A stretch of 64,000 nucleotides of DNA, taken from assembly GCA_016866475.1 (NCBI GenBank), contig VGMF01000001.1, forward strand, positions 268,481-332,480, written 5' to 3'. The translations under genes and the position numbers were made by a program. The first letter of the stretch is position 1, and the number at the start of each line of letters is the position of its first letter. Positions 46,197 through 55,599 of this stretch are shown one piece after another. The notes beneath the pieces were generated by a model that saw only the letters and a list, made by a program, of their open reading frames with translations, was not told the origin of the DNA and did not search any database. Source of the DNA: Chlamydiota bacterium (GTDB taxonomy: Bacteria; Chlamydiota; Chlamydiia; Chlamydiales; RGXB01).

Positions 46197-47095
46197 ACCT
46201 CAAACTCCTTCAAATCTTTCACCGTATTTACCGAAAGAACTTGGGCCTCCAGATTTTTTTGAACCAAACCCTTTACCACAGTTCCTGGACCTAACTCTAA
46301 ATAAGTCGCGGCGCTACCCGCAGCTCTAATCGAATCGGACAATAGAACACTGCTCACAAGCTGCCGAGAAAGAAGATTTTTGATCCGTGCCGGGTCATTT
46401 TCAGGTTTCGCGTTTGCGTTCATGATAACATCAAAATTGGGCTTTTTAAAATCGGTTGCCTGGACCAATGGATCGAATTTATCGAATGCCGTTTGCATCA
46501 GTGAGGAGTGGAAGGCCCCTCGAACATCCAAAGGCACTACCCTTTTTGCACCGTTATTTTTTAAATTTTGTGTAGTGAGCTCTATATCCTCCGCACTACC
46601 TGATATCACCGTTTGAGAAAGGGTGTTCAGATTCGCAAGCACGGCTGTCCCCACAAGATGCTTGGCAATTTCGTCACTAGACAATCCCAAAATAGCTGCC
46701 ATACGCCCGGGATGGGCAATAGCAGCCTCTTGCATAAGCTCCCCACGGCACCTTACAAGCTTTAGGCCCTCTTTAAACGGCAGCGACTTTGCGATTGTCA
46801 AAACACTGTACTCCCCAAGGCTAAGGCCAAGTCCGGTCGAAAATTCTATATAAGGGCAAATTTCATTCAAAACATTATAAATTGCGATGGTAGTAGCGTA
46901 AATACTTAGCTGGCTTTTATCGGTATCGCTTAAAGATTCTTGAGACCCCTCGTAAATCCATTTCCTAATACTCAGACAGGTAGTGTCCTCAGCTTCCTCC
47001 ATCGTTTGTTTAAAAATGGGGAAATTATCATGAAAATCTTTGCCCATATGGACAAATTGGGCACCTTGACCCTGAGTTAAAAGTACATATTTCAT
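46181..47095 (-). CDS. fabD: Malonyl-CoA:ACP transacylase
   Basis: 304 residues. LTQGQGAQFVHMGKDF at the N-terminus and the nucleophile elbow GLSLGEYSVL (Ser near residue 92) define FabD; GAFHSSLM holds the catalytic His. It loads malonyl groups on AcpP. The ATG overlaps the fabH stop by four bases. Confidence 0.95.
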   Translation of the reverse strand: MKYVLLTQGQGAQFVHMGKDFHDNFPIFKQTMEEAEDTTCLSIRKWIYEGSQESLSDTDKSQLSIYATTIAIYNVLNEICPYIEFSTGLGLSLGEYSVLTIAKSLPFKEGLKLVRCRGELMQEAAIAHPGRMAAILGLSSDEIAKHLVGTAVLANLNTLSQTVISGSAEDIELTTQNLKNNGAKRVVPLDVRGAFHSSLMQTAFDKFDPLVQATDFKKPNFDVIMNANAKPENDPARIKNLLSRQLVSSVLLSDSIRAAGSAATYLELGPGTVVKGLVQKNLEAQVLSVNTVKDLKEFEVCAHL

Positions 47096-48024
47096 AAACT
47101 TGTAAACACCGCTCCGGCATAGGTAAACCCTGCCCCGAAGGCCACCGACATGTACCGATGGTTCTTTTCGTGGGGGATCGATTGTAATAAAATTGGGATG
47201 GAAGCAGCCGACGTATTTGCAGTATACCCGATTGTTGTCGGCACTTTTTCCTCAGGTATTAGGAGCCGTTTCTGGATATTTTGCATAATCCTGATATTGG
47301 CCTGGTGAAAAAGAATATACCTGATGTCGTTCATGGAAAGCATCTCTTGCTCCATAAGAAGTTCGATGATCTCTACCCCTTTTTGGATCGCGGTTTTAAA
47401 AATTTCCTGCCCAGACATTTGCATTTTTTTTCCGTTCGGAATGCAAAGAGAGCCGGCCAAATTCCCATCAAGTCCTAGAACCACACGGTCTATACGGAGT
47501 CCACTCCCCCCTTTTTTGATCACAGAAGCTCCCGCTCCATCCCCGAATAAAATAACTGTGGAACGATCTTCAGGGTCAAGGACCTGGGTCATTTTTTCGC
47601 AGCCGATTAAAAGAATTGTTGCGTACATCCCCGACTCGATGAACGCTTTGGCAACACTAAGTCCATACAAATAGCCGGAGCATGCAGCCGAAATATCCAT
47701 AGCCGGAGCTCGACACCCCTCCAGTTTAGATTGTATGATTGCCGCTGTGGAGGGAAGAGGCTGGTCCGGAGTCATTGTGGCGACAAGAATCAGATCTACC
47801 TCTTTGGGATCAATTTGTGCCTTTTTTAAAGCCTCTTTTGCAGCGATAAGCCCCATATCCGAGGCCTTGACATCATTTTCTGCCCAGCGCCTCTCTTTGA
47901 TGCCCGTCCTTTCGTAGATCCAAGAGTCCGAAGTGTTGAGATACGTCTCAAAATGGGAATTTTCCACCCTTTTTGGAGGGAGATATGCTGCACTTGCGAT
48001 GATAGTTGCAGATTTAGAATCCAT
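47092..48024 (-). CDS. fabH: 3-oxoacyl-ACP synthase III
   Basis: 310 residues. Condenses acetyl-CoA with malonyl-ACP to begin fatty-acid synthesis. Catalytic Cys (~114) in DISAACSGYLYGL, His in FHQANIRIM and Asn in YTANTSAASIP are all present, and FGDGAGASVI is conserved. First gene of the operon and divergent from recR across a 387-base gap. Confidence 0.96.
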   Translation of the reverse strand: MDSKSATIIASAAYLPPKRVENSHFETYLNTSDSWIYERTGIKERRWAENDVKASDMGLIAAKEALKKAQIDPKEVDLILVATMTPDQPLPSTAAIIQSKLEGCRAPAMDISAACSGYLYGLSVAKAFIESGMYATILLIGCEKMTQVLDPEDRSTVILFGDGAGASVIKKGGSGLRIDRVVLGLDGNLAGSLCIPNGKKMQMSGQEIFKTAIQKGVEIIELLMEQEMLSMNDIRYILFHQANIRIMQNIQKRLLIPEEKVPTTIGYTANTSAASIPILLQSIPHEKNHRYMSVAFGAGFTYAGAVFTSL

Positions 48025-48411
48025 CTTTCCTTCATGTTTGCAGTTTATGCAGTGCGCATATCCTAAGCAAAATTTTGGCTATCTATTATCAGTTGTTATC
48101 CCCGGTTTAGAAAAAATCTGCTCTGTTTTTAAAAAGGGAAAAAAACAATAGTATCGATTTTTTTTAAACCTTTACCTCGACTATGGTAGTCTAAAAGAGG
48201 TTAAAAAGGAAGTTTGAATCTTAAAATACGCAAAATTTTCAGGGAGGAAGAATCCCGAATTTTAAGCTTGAAAACTGTATCCCGGCACCATAGGGGGTAA
48301 AGGGGGCGTTTCTAAACAAAAAGGGGGGGGCCGTTCACGAAAAAATAAAATACTCCACCCTTGAAATAGATCTTCTATACAAGAATAAAAAGGGCATTTA
48401 AACTAGAGATT
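48025..48411. other. Structured 387-base gap between fabH and recR
   Basis: No gene seen. It holds a nested inverted repeat: CTTAAAAT (48220-48227) with ATTTTAAG (48259-48266), and inside it GGGA (48242-48245) with TCCC (48253-48256). G-runs follow (near 48293 and 48324). Upstream of recR, TTGAAA (48361-48366), 17 bases and AATAAA (48384-48389) could be a promoter. The repeat lacks a T-run, so it is not a simple terminator. Confidence 0.45.
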
Positions 48412-49008
48412 ATGCGCTATCCCGAACCTATAGTAAACCTTGTCGGCCACCTACAGAAACTGCCGGGAATCGGCCGCAAGACAGCGGAAAAATTTGCCTT
48501 CCACCTTCTTGACTGGGATAAGCATCAGCTCGACTCTCTCGCTAATGCGATTGCAAATTCTAAAGAAAGGCTTGCCCGGTGCCCCAGTTGTAATGGATTG
48601 CACGACAAGGCTATTTGCCCCTTTTGCGATCCGAAAATCCGTTCGACCCATACGTTATGTATTGTCTCTAATCCAAAACATGTCTACGCGATCGAATCGA
48701 CGCACCTATTTGAAGGGGTATACCACGTCTTGTCAAAGCTCGTGTCACCCATAGAAAACCGGTATGTCGATGAAAACGAGCTCCAGGAGATAAAAAACCG
48801 GATCGAAACGCAGATGATAAAAGAGGTTGTTATCGCTCTGGATGCCACCCTTGAGGGGGACGCCACAGCACTTTTCATTCGGCAGCAACTCAAGGAGTTT
48901 CCTATCCAAATCTTCAGGTTGGCCCACGGATTGCCTATTGGGGGCTCGCTTGAATATGTGGATGAAGAAACTCTCCATCTTGCATTCCGCGGCAGAGTGC
49001 CCCTGTGA
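48412..49008 (+). CDS. recR: Recombination mediator RecR
   Basis: 198 residues. LPGIGRKTAEKFAFHLL is the helix-hairpin-helix, CPSCNGLHDKAICPFC the zinc finger (~57-72), and a Toprim domain follows (LCIVSNPKHVYAIEST, ALDATLEGDATALFI). RecR with RecF/RecO loads RecA on gapped DNA. It leads the recR-bamA-skp-lpxD order typical of chlamydiae. Confidence 0.95.
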   Translation: MRYPEPIVNLVGHLQKLPGIGRKTAEKFAFHLLDWDKHQLDSLANAIANSKERLARCPSCNGLHDKAICPFCDPKIRSTHTLCIVSNPKHVYAIESTHLFEGVYHVLSKLVSPIENRYVDENELQEIKNRIETQMIKEVVIALDATLEGDATALFIRQQLKEFPIQIFRLAHGLPIGGSLEYVDEETLHLAFRGRVPL

Positions 49009-49038
49009 AAGATATCTTAAGAGTTCTGTAGACTTATC

Positions 49039-49076
49039 AAACGATCCGTGCTTTGTGTAAGGATCGTTTTTTATTT
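49039..49076 (+). terminator. Terminator after recR
   Basis: AAACGATCC (49039-49047) pairs with GGATCGTTT (49061-49069) and runs into a T-rich tail. It separates recR from bamA, implying that bamA has its own promoter in the 60 bases that follow. Confidence 0.85.
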
Positions 49077-49143
49077 TCTCCTTTTTTTGTCTCTTTAAAA
49101 AGAGAACTATTGCCTTAATCAGTTTTTCTCATATAATAGACAC

Positions 49144-51579
49144 ATGAAAAATTTTTTAGCTCTTCTTCTCTTTTTATGCTCTTTTCAAGTTTTTTCCCAG
49201 GAAACCTTTGATGTTTATGACGGGAAGGTGATCCGAAAAATTTCGGTGATTTTTGATACGAAAAATCAAAATTCTGAAGAGTCTCGCACAATCCAGGACA
49301 GGTTAAGAACCAAGTCGGGAGATACGTTCTCCTCCTCGACTTTTGATGAAGATCTGAAAATGCTCGCAAAAAACAATCGTTCCGTAGTCCCTCAAGTCAA
49401 AATAGAGGAGAACGAACTGGACATCACTATTTACGTCTATCCGAAAACAGTCCTTTCAAAAATAGTTCTGGGACCCTCCGGCGCCGACTTGAAGCTATCG
49501 AACAAGCGGATTCTTTCTGCCTGCAGCGAAGCTGAATTGCAAATCGGACAGCCTTACGACAGCGAAATGGTCGCAAGCGCTATTGCCAATATCAAAGATG
49601 CCTACGTCCGTTTCGGGTATTACGACATCCGTGTTATGACGAAAGAGACGGTGAACGATCTTAACCAGGGCATTCTCTATTTAGATATCTATCCCGGGCC
49701 CAAAGGGTTTGTTCACGATGTGGAGATCGAAGGGATCGAGGATAATCCTTTGCGTCACCGTATCTTGGAGATGACTCAAACAAAGAGGCTGAGTGTGATC
49801 AGCTTCTTAACAGGTTCGGGAAAAGTTGACAGGGCTCTTTTGGAGCAAGATCAACTCATCATCCTCCACTACCTGCAAAACAAAGGGTATCTGGATGCCG
49901 AGGTCGAAATCGAAGTTCAGGATCTGGGCAAAAACCAGAGAAAGGTGATCATCCACATAAAACTTGGTGAGCAGTACTACTTCGGCAATATCCGATTTGA
50001 AGGGAACACCTTTTTTGAACCGGAAAGGGTTCGGGAAGTGATCGATGAGGACATCCTTAGCGACAAGCCCTACTCCCAGGACGAACTCATGGCGATGTCG
50101 AAAAAGCTTAAAGAGTTCTACGGCGAAGAGGGGATGATAGAAACAAGCGTCCAGTATATCTACGAGTATAATTTCGAAACCAATCGGATCGATATACTTT
50201 TCATTATCAATGAATCCAAAATTTTCAAAGTCGGACGAATAATTGTCAGAGGAAATAACAATACCGAAACCCGTATCATACTCTCCCAATCGGAATTGAT
50301 TCCGGGACAAGTCTACCGCTCGTCGCAACTGCAGGATACACAGATGCGACTGCAATCTTTGAATTATTTTAAGACCGTGGATGTTGTCGCCGTAAAAGAG
50401 CCGAGCAAATCCCTTGGAGATGAATACAGAGATGTCATCATCGATGTGCAGGAAAAAGGGACCGGTTCGGCGCGCCTATTTTTCGGATTTAATTCTACGG
50501 AAAGTGCGTACGGTGGATTGGATATCTCCGAAAACAACTTCAACCATAAAGGGCTTTTGACATGGTGGCACCAGGGGATTTCCAAAATCCGGGGTGGTGG
50601 AGAACGGCTCAACCTGAAGGCCCAGATCGGTTTGAAGGAGCAATCCTATAGCCTTAACTGGACAGATCCAAATTTCAATGACTCGAACTGGAGAGTTGGT
50701 TTTGATGTCACCTACGGCACAAGTAAAGTGCAGTCGGACCAATACACTATTGACAGCGTAGTTTTCCAACTATTCGCGGGCTATCCGATCGCACGGTATG
50801 CAGCCCTTGGCCTTAAAGGTCGCGTAAGGGACTCTTTCACGCGTGTAAAACAAAGCGCACCGCCTGCTGTTCAAGAGCAAAGGGGAAATAACGGTGTTGT
50901 TGCCGGTGCAGGACCTAACTTTGCCTATGACTCGACCGACAATGCGTTTCGTCCCCACAGTGGAGGAAGGGTTCTTTTTGATACCGAGGTCGACGGAGTG
51001 GTTAGAAGACCACACGAGGTGCCCCACTCCTTTCCTATAATTCGTTTAGCGAGCTTGAACAGCTACTACTTCCCATTAGGGAGAAGGGCGACCCTAAAAC
51101 TTAGAGGAGAATACAAAGTTCTCCTTCCTCTGGGAGGAGGTGCTGCGGGTGATGTCCCGTTGAGCGAACGTTTCTACTTGGGTGGTGTCGACTCCCTTAG
51201 AGGGATCAGACCCGGAGCTCTTGGACCCTTATTCCCTAGCATCCCGGATGCTCCTGTGAATCCTGACGGCAGTGTTGTGAACTGGCAGGATGGAAACAGG
51301 GAAAATCCAACCGGAGGTATCACTTCGCTCTTGCTTTCTGCTGAGGTAGCCGTTAAAGTTGCTAAACCAATAGACCTATTTGCATTCGTTGACGGGGGTT
51401 CCATCTCCCTTAAGCGGTGGCAAATCGGGCAATTTGTTCCAACCGGTGGCTTTGGAGTCCGGTTAGACATAGGGCGGGGCGCGCCGGTGACTGTGGGTGT
51501 TGGATTCCCTATACGGGGAGACGGCAGCATAAAACAAGTTTCGGAAACATTGTTCTTCTCCATGGGTACCGCCTTCTAG
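49144..51579 (+). CDS. bamA: Outer-membrane protein assembly factor BamA (Omp85)
   Basis: 811 residues. The signal peptide ends near FQVFSQ. Several POTRA domains follow (~20-440), visible from repeated IVLGPSG-, VEIEGIEDN-, IRFEGNTFF- and IIVRGNNNT-type strands. The C-terminal 16-strand barrel carries LGGVDSLRGIRPGALGP, equivalent to the conserved VRGF/Y loop motif, and ends with FFSMGTAF (terminal Phe). It inserts beta-barrels into the outer membrane. Followed at 31 bases by skp. Confidence 0.96.
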   Translation: MKNFLALLLFLCSFQVFSQETFDVYDGKVIRKISVIFDTKNQNSEESRTIQDRLRTKSGDTFSSSTFDEDLKMLAKNNRSVVPQVKIEENELDITIYVYPKTVLSKIVLGPSGADLKLSNKRILSACSEAELQIGQPYDSEMVASAIANIKDAYVRFGYYDIRVMTKETVNDLNQGILYLDIYPGPKGFVHDVEIEGIEDNPLRHRILEMTQTKRLSVISFLTGSGKVDRALLEQDQLIILHYLQNKGYLDAEVEIEVQDLGKNQRKVIIHIKLGEQYYFGNIRFEGNTFFEPERVREVIDEDILSDKPYSQDELMAMSKKLKEFYGEEGMIETSVQYIYEYNFETNRIDILFIINESKIFKVGRIIVRGNNNTETRIILSQSELIPGQVYRSSQLQDTQMRLQSLNYFKTVDVVAVKEPSKSLGDEYRDVIIDVQEKGTGSARLFFGFNSTESAYGGLDISENNFNHKGLLTWWHQGISKIRGGGERLNLKAQIGLKEQSYSLNWTDPNFNDSNWRVGFDVTYGTSKVQSDQYTIDSVVFQLFAGYPIARYAALGLKGRVRDSFTRVKQSAPPAVQEQRGNNGVVAGAGPNFAYDSTDNAFRPHSGGRVLFDTEVDGVVRRPHEVPHSFPIIRLASLNSYYFPLGRRATLKLRGEYKVLLPLGGGAAGDVPLSERFYLGGVDSLRGIRPGALGPLFPSIPDAPVNPDGSVVNWQDGNRENPTGGITSLLLSAEVAVKVAKPIDLFAFVDGGSISLKRWQIGQFVPTGGFGVRLDIGRGAPVTVGVGFPIRGDGSIKQVSETLFFSMGTAF

Positions 51580-51610
51580 GAAGAACTTGATAAATTAAAC
51601 TAAGGTAGAT

Positions 51611-52153
51611 ATGGCACTCAATCGCTGGATCATGAACTTAGCTCTAATGGGGCTCACGTCAATCCCCCTAGGAGCGAAAGAAAAAGCCCCAAAGACGGCT
51701 TATGGTTTTGTAAACTTTGAAACTTGTGTCTCTAACAGCCTAAGGGGCAGAAGAGAACGTGAGATGGTAGAAAAACAAAAAACAGAAATGGAAAAAATCC
51801 TTAAGGATCTTGAAGTGCAGCTGAACGAGACGCACAAAAAAAGATCTGACCAGGACTATCTTGATGCTCTTTCCCCCCAGGCGATCGACGATTTGAATCA
51901 AACCTACCAAAATCAGATTGAGGACATCAAAAAAGCGCAATCCCAGTACTACCAAGTGCTACAGCAGGCGCAGGGAAGAATGTACAATGTGATCCATACG
52001 GAAATTAAGAAAGCCTCTGAAAGAGTTGCTAAGGACCGGAATCTTGACACAATTTTACAATCTGAAGCGGCCTTTTTCTCCACGAATGACCTTGACGTAA
52101 CAGAGCATGTCGTTAAGGAAATGGACAAAATTTTCGCTCAAGAATCCAAGTGA
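51611..52153 (+). CDS. skp: Periplasmic chaperone Skp/OmpH family
   Basis: 180 residues. The signal peptide (NLALMGLTSIPLGA) is followed by the OmpH pattern: YGFVNFETCVSNSLRGR, then a long charged coiled coil (~35-130) and a C-terminal strand (NLDTILQSEAAFF). Skp trimers hold unfolded outer-membrane proteins for BamA. The position between bamA and lpxD is the classic one. Confidence 0.92.
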   Translation: MALNRWIMNLALMGLTSIPLGAKEKAPKTAYGFVNFETCVSNSLRGRREREMVEKQKTEMEKILKDLEVQLNETHKKRSDQDYLDALSPQAIDDLNQTYQNQIEDIKKAQSQYYQVLQQAQGRMYNVIHTEIKKASERVAKDRNLDTILQSEAAFFSTNDLDVTEHVVKEMDKIFAQESK

Positions 52154-52158
52154 AACGG

Positions 52159-52193
52159 ACCCCTCTTTTCTAGGAGGGGTAAAATTTTCTTTT
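52159..52193 (+). terminator. Terminator-like hairpin after skp
   Basis: ACCCCTC (52159-52165) pairs with GAGGGGT (52174-52180), followed after four A by a T-rich tail. It may weaken rather than stop read-through into lpxD, which starts 37 bases later. Confidence 0.55.
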
Positions 52194-52216
52194 TCTATTT
52201 CTTTTAGGTCTAACCA

Positions 52217-53263
52217 ATGCTCCTGAAATCTCAAAAAACCAGATCTTACACGGCTGAAGAACTTGCCTCGATGATCCAAGCCCTAGTGATCGGCGATTCC
52301 AAAACAGTTATTACAGGTGCGGATGAGCTCCTTTCGGCAACCCACGAAGACGTCTCCTTCTATTCAAACGACAAATACTACTCTCAATTTGCCTCCTCAG
52401 AAGCAGGGATCGTGATCGTAACCCCTGAAACAGAGAGGGTCGAGGGGAAGACGTATCTAGTTCATGCCAACCCTTCGCTTGCTTTTCAGACAATCCTGAC
52501 ATTTTTGTTCCAGGACAGAAATATCCGTTCAGGTTTTTCCAAAATCCATCCTAGCGCGGTTATCCACCCTAGCGCAAGGCTTGGGGAAGGGGTCACTGTA
52601 GGGCCTCATGTCGTGATCGATCGCGATGTAGAGATTGGAGATTACACACAAATCGATGCCGGAAGCGTCGTCTATCCGCTTGTGCAAATCGGAAGCTACT
52701 GCCGTATCTATGCTAACGTGACAATACGTGAAGATGTAATCTTGAAAAACAGGGTCATTCTGCAGCCTAACTGCGTTATAGGAGGCTGTGGTTTTGGCTA
52801 TGAATCGGACCCTCTTCGCGGTGTAGTGAAGCTCGAGCATTATGGAAAAGTCATCCTTGAAGATGACGTAGAGATCGGTTCTGGGACAACGATAGACCGG
52901 GCCCGATTCAAAGCGACCAGAATTGGGCGCATGACAAAAATCGATAATCTTGTCCAGATCGGACACAATGTCGATATCGGGATGGCAAATTTTATTGTCG
53001 CTCAGGTAGGGATTGCCGGTTCTACCAAAGTTGGAGATCGGGTCCAGATCGGAGGTCAGGCAGGACTCAACGGGCATATCCAGATCAGTTCAGATGTGCA
53101 GATCGGTGCAAAATCGGGTGTGATGACCTCTATCAAAGAGCCGGGGATGTACGTGGGATTGCCTGCAGGGCCCGCTATGGACCAGGGGAGACTTCATACA
53201 CGACTTAAAAAGCTGGATCAGTTATTTAAACGTGTAGATGCCCTCGAAAATGCCAAAGGGTAA
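52217..53263 (+). CDS. lpxD: UDP-3-O-acylglucosamine N-acyltransferase
   Basis: 348 residues. Adds the N-linked acyl chain in lipid A synthesis, using acyl-ACP. An N-terminal uridine-binding domain precedes a left-handed beta-helix of hexapeptide repeats from about residue 110 (IHPSARLGEGVTVGPHVVID). The catalytic His is in VQIGHNVDIG (~249), and CVIGGCGFGYE is conserved. A C-terminal helix ends the protein. Upstream AGG provides a weak ribosome site. Confidence 0.96.
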   Translation: MLLKSQKTRSYTAEELASMIQALVIGDSKTVITGADELLSATHEDVSFYSNDKYYSQFASSEAGIVIVTPETERVEGKTYLVHANPSLAFQTILTFLFQDRNIRSGFSKIHPSAVIHPSARLGEGVTVGPHVVIDRDVEIGDYTQIDAGSVVYPLVQIGSYCRIYANVTIREDVILKNRVILQPNCVIGGCGFGYESDPLRGVVKLEHYGKVILEDDVEIGSGTTIDRARFKATRIGRMTKIDNLVQIGHNVDIGMANFIVAQVGIAGSTKVGDRVQIGGQAGLNGHIQISSDVQIGAKSGVMTSIKEPGMYVGLPAGPAMDQGRLHTRLKKLDQLFKRVDALENAKG

Positions 53264-53271
53264 ATAGACCT

Positions 53272-54204
53272 ATGATTACAAACTATGTCAAACAGACTGA
53301 GCAAGACCAGTTTCAGGTGCTGGAAGACCCGCGACCCGGGTGCTGGATCCATGTGGACATGGCCACTAATCAAGATATCACTACAATTGCCCATCTCATC
53401 AACATTGATGTCGCAGATTTGATTGACTGTATCGACCGTTTTGAAATTCCACGCCTTGAGACATTTGACGACGTTGCAATCGTTATCACCCGTTATCCCT
53501 CGAAAACGACAACCTCGACAGATATAGGCCTCTACACAACCACATTTGCCATGGTTTTGTCCAAAGACTATTTTATCACCATATGCACAGAGAAGAGTTC
53601 TTTGGTGAAGAATGTGGTCAACAGAAAAAGCGACCTACTTACGACGCAAAAAACGCGATTACTTGTCCTTTTTTTGGGTAAAATTACCCAAGAGTACACA
53701 GTGAACATCAAGCTGATCCGCTCAAACGTCCTTCATCAGGAGAAAGATCTTGGACAGATCGATTCCGACGACATCAATGCGATGACGATCTACGAGGAGA
53801 ATCTGAACCAGTATCTTTCTGCTCTTGTTCCTTTACGCTCCGTTTTTGATCAAATCAGCCTCGGAAAGATTTCTGCTCTCATAGAAGAGGATCAAGACCT
53901 CATTGAGGGCCTTGTGCATGCGATACGCCAGTCGGAAGATCTTTGTAAGATCAATATGCGCAGCTTGGCACGTTTGAGAAACTCCTATCAGATCATCTTC
54001 ACAAACCAGCTAAACAAGACAATCAAACTCCTTACAGCACTGACAATCATCCTTAACATCCCCACCATGATTGCAAGTATCTATGGTATGAACATCAACC
54101 TCCCGGGACAAAACCTTGCAAACGCCTGGCTTTTTATCCTGATTATGATCTTCGGAGGAACATTGGCCGGTTTTGTCTATTTTAGAAAGAACAAGTGGCT
54201 CTAA
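53272..54204 (+). CDS. corA: CorA-like magnesium/cobalt transporter
   Basis: 310 residues. A cytoplasmic N-terminal alpha/beta domain and long helix lead to two C-terminal membrane helices. The signature IYGMNINLPGQ (the GMN motif) closes the first one, as in CorA channels, and the chain ends with basic FRKNKWL. It starts eight bases after lpxD, so it is probably read from the same message. Metal preference cannot be told. Confidence 0.92.
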   Translation: MITNYVKQTEQDQFQVLEDPRPGCWIHVDMATNQDITTIAHLINIDVADLIDCIDRFEIPRLETFDDVAIVITRYPSKTTTSTDIGLYTTTFAMVLSKDYFITICTEKSSLVKNVVNRKSDLLTTQKTRLLVLFLGKITQEYTVNIKLIRSNVLHQEKDLGQIDSDDINAMTIYEENLNQYLSALVPLRSVFDQISLGKISALIEEDQDLIEGLVHAIRQSEDLCKINMRSLARLRNSYQIIFTNQLNKTIKLLTALTIILNIPTMIASIYGMNINLPGQNLANAWLFILIMIFGGTLAGFVYFRKNKWL

Positions 54205-54210
54205 AAAATC

Positions 54211-54246
54211 GGCTACCACCCCTGACTCTACTTAGCCCCTTTTTTG
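54211..54246 (+). terminator. Weak terminator after corA
   Basis: GGCTA (54211-54215) pairs with TAGCC (54233-54237) over a 17-base loop, followed closely by a run of T (54240-54245). A short stem, but positioned just after the stop. Confidence 0.45.
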
Positions 54247-54348
54247 TATGGGATATCGTGTAAGTATTTGAAAGGAAAATTTCGGGGAACTATCAAGGGT
54301 ACTTAGCTCGGTCAGCTTTTGCAAAGCACCAGGAATATTCTTACGATC

Positions 54349-55599
54349 TTAAACGACTAGGAGGATTGGAGACTCAAGGATCTTTTTCAAAGTACCCAAA
54401 AACTTTGCCGCATCAGCTCCATCAATCACGCGATGGTCCGCAGCCAATGTTATCCTCATCTGCCCCTCGATCGTCCCCCCAACTCCTAAAATAGCCCCTT
54501 GTGGCGGATTGATTATGGGCATAAAGGACTCGATGCCGAACATCCCTAAATTCGAAAGTGTAAATGACCCCCCCTGATACTCCACGGGATTCAATTTCCC
54601 CTCGTTGGCCCTTTTAGCCAAATATTTAACCTCTTTTGATAGATCCTCAATCCCTTTAAAATCGGCTAAACGGACAATAGGCGTAATAAGACCTTCGGGA
54701 ATGGAGACGGCAAGGCTGATATCCACCGTATGAAAGCGGATTATCGACTGCGTTTTTGAGTCAAAACCGCTATTGATTTGAGGATGTTCTCTCAAAGCAA
54801 GGGCTGTTGCTCTCAAGATGAAGTCGTTGATCGTGTACTCTAGACCATAGTCCTTGAACTGCTGGCGGACTTTGAGCAGTTCGGCCATATGTACAACATG
54901 CGTTACATAAAAATGGGGAATGAATTGATTCGACTGCTGTAATCTTTTTGCGATCGCTTTGCGCATCGGGCTCATCGGCAAAAGAGTGTAGGAGCCCGGT
55001 TTTTCCTCAGGAAAACTCTTACTTTTGAGCTTCATGTAGGTGCTCGAGGGGGCTTTTTCCACATCTTTTGCAGTCACCAAACCCTGGTAACCTGTTCCCA
55101 AAACCCCATTGAGTTGCCGCCCTTGCTCTTTGGCTAGTTCCTTTGCAAGGGGAGTGGCATGCACTTCATTTCCTGACTGCACCGGGTACACCGACTCCAG
55201 CGGAGGCGCAATAGCGAATTCGGGCTCAGTGAACGTAGTCGATGCGGCAGGAGCCTGTCTAAAAGTTGGCAGCTCCTCTTGAGTAGTGGCCGCCTCAGCC
55301 CTTTTTTGAGGCTGCTGCATCTTTTCGTAGTCTTGAACAAGATCGGCTATCTCCTCATTAGCCTCGTCTGTCACGATCGCTATCGGATCCCCCACCTTAG
55401 AAGGAGTATGCGCTCCTTTAAGAATTTTTCGTAAGATTCCATCCTCAATAGCGTTGAACTCCATAACTGACTTATCGGTCTGAGCTGTGAAAAGTACCTC
55501 GCCGGTTTTGTAAGGCTGCCCCTCTTTTACCCTCCACTCGACAATTTCTCCCTCCGTCATCGTCGGCGAGAGCTTAACAAACTTTAAAAATCGTTTCAT
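54349..55599 (-). CDS. pdhC: Pyruvate dehydrogenase E2 (dihydrolipoamide acetyltransferase)
   Basis: 416 residues. A single lipoyl domain with Lys43 in AQTDKSVMEF, then a linker and peripheral-subunit-binding domain (ATPLAKELAKEQG, ~residue 145). The catalytic domain contains ITLAADHRVIDGADAAKF with the active-site His and Asp. It transfers the acetyl group to CoA. Last gene of pdhA-pdhB-pdhC; overlaps pdhB by four bases. E3 is not in the window. Confidence 0.95.
   Translation of the reverse strand: MKRFLKFVKLSPTMTEGEIVEWRVKEGQPYKTGEVLFTAQTDKSVMEFNAIEDGILRKILKGAHTPSKVGDPIAIVTDEANEEIADLVQDYEKMQQPQKRAEAATTQEELPTFRQAPAASTTFTEPEFAIAPPLESVYPVQSGNEVHATPLAKELAKEQGRQLNGVLGTGYQGLVTAKDVEKAPSSTYMKLKSKSFPEEKPGSYTLLPMSPMRKAIAKRLQQSNQFIPHFYVTHVVHMAELLKVRQQFKDYGLEYTINDFILRATALALREHPQINSGFDSKTQSIIRFHTVDISLAVSIPEGLITPIVRLADFKGIEDLSKEVKYLAKRANEGKLNPVEYQGGSFTLSNLGMFGIESFMPIINPPQGAILGVGGTIEGQMRITLAADHRVIDGADAAKFLGTLKKILESPILLVV

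Noticed and set aside
49807..50355. 182-codon minus-strand frame in bamA
   Set aside because: Shadow frame with no ribosome site or recognisable domain.
51174..51563. 129-codon minus-strand frame inside bamA
   Set aside because: Shadow of a strongly supported gene.
52529..53077. 182-codon minus-strand frame in lpxD
   Set aside because: Antisense of regular hexapeptide repeats, which keep the opposite strand open by chance.
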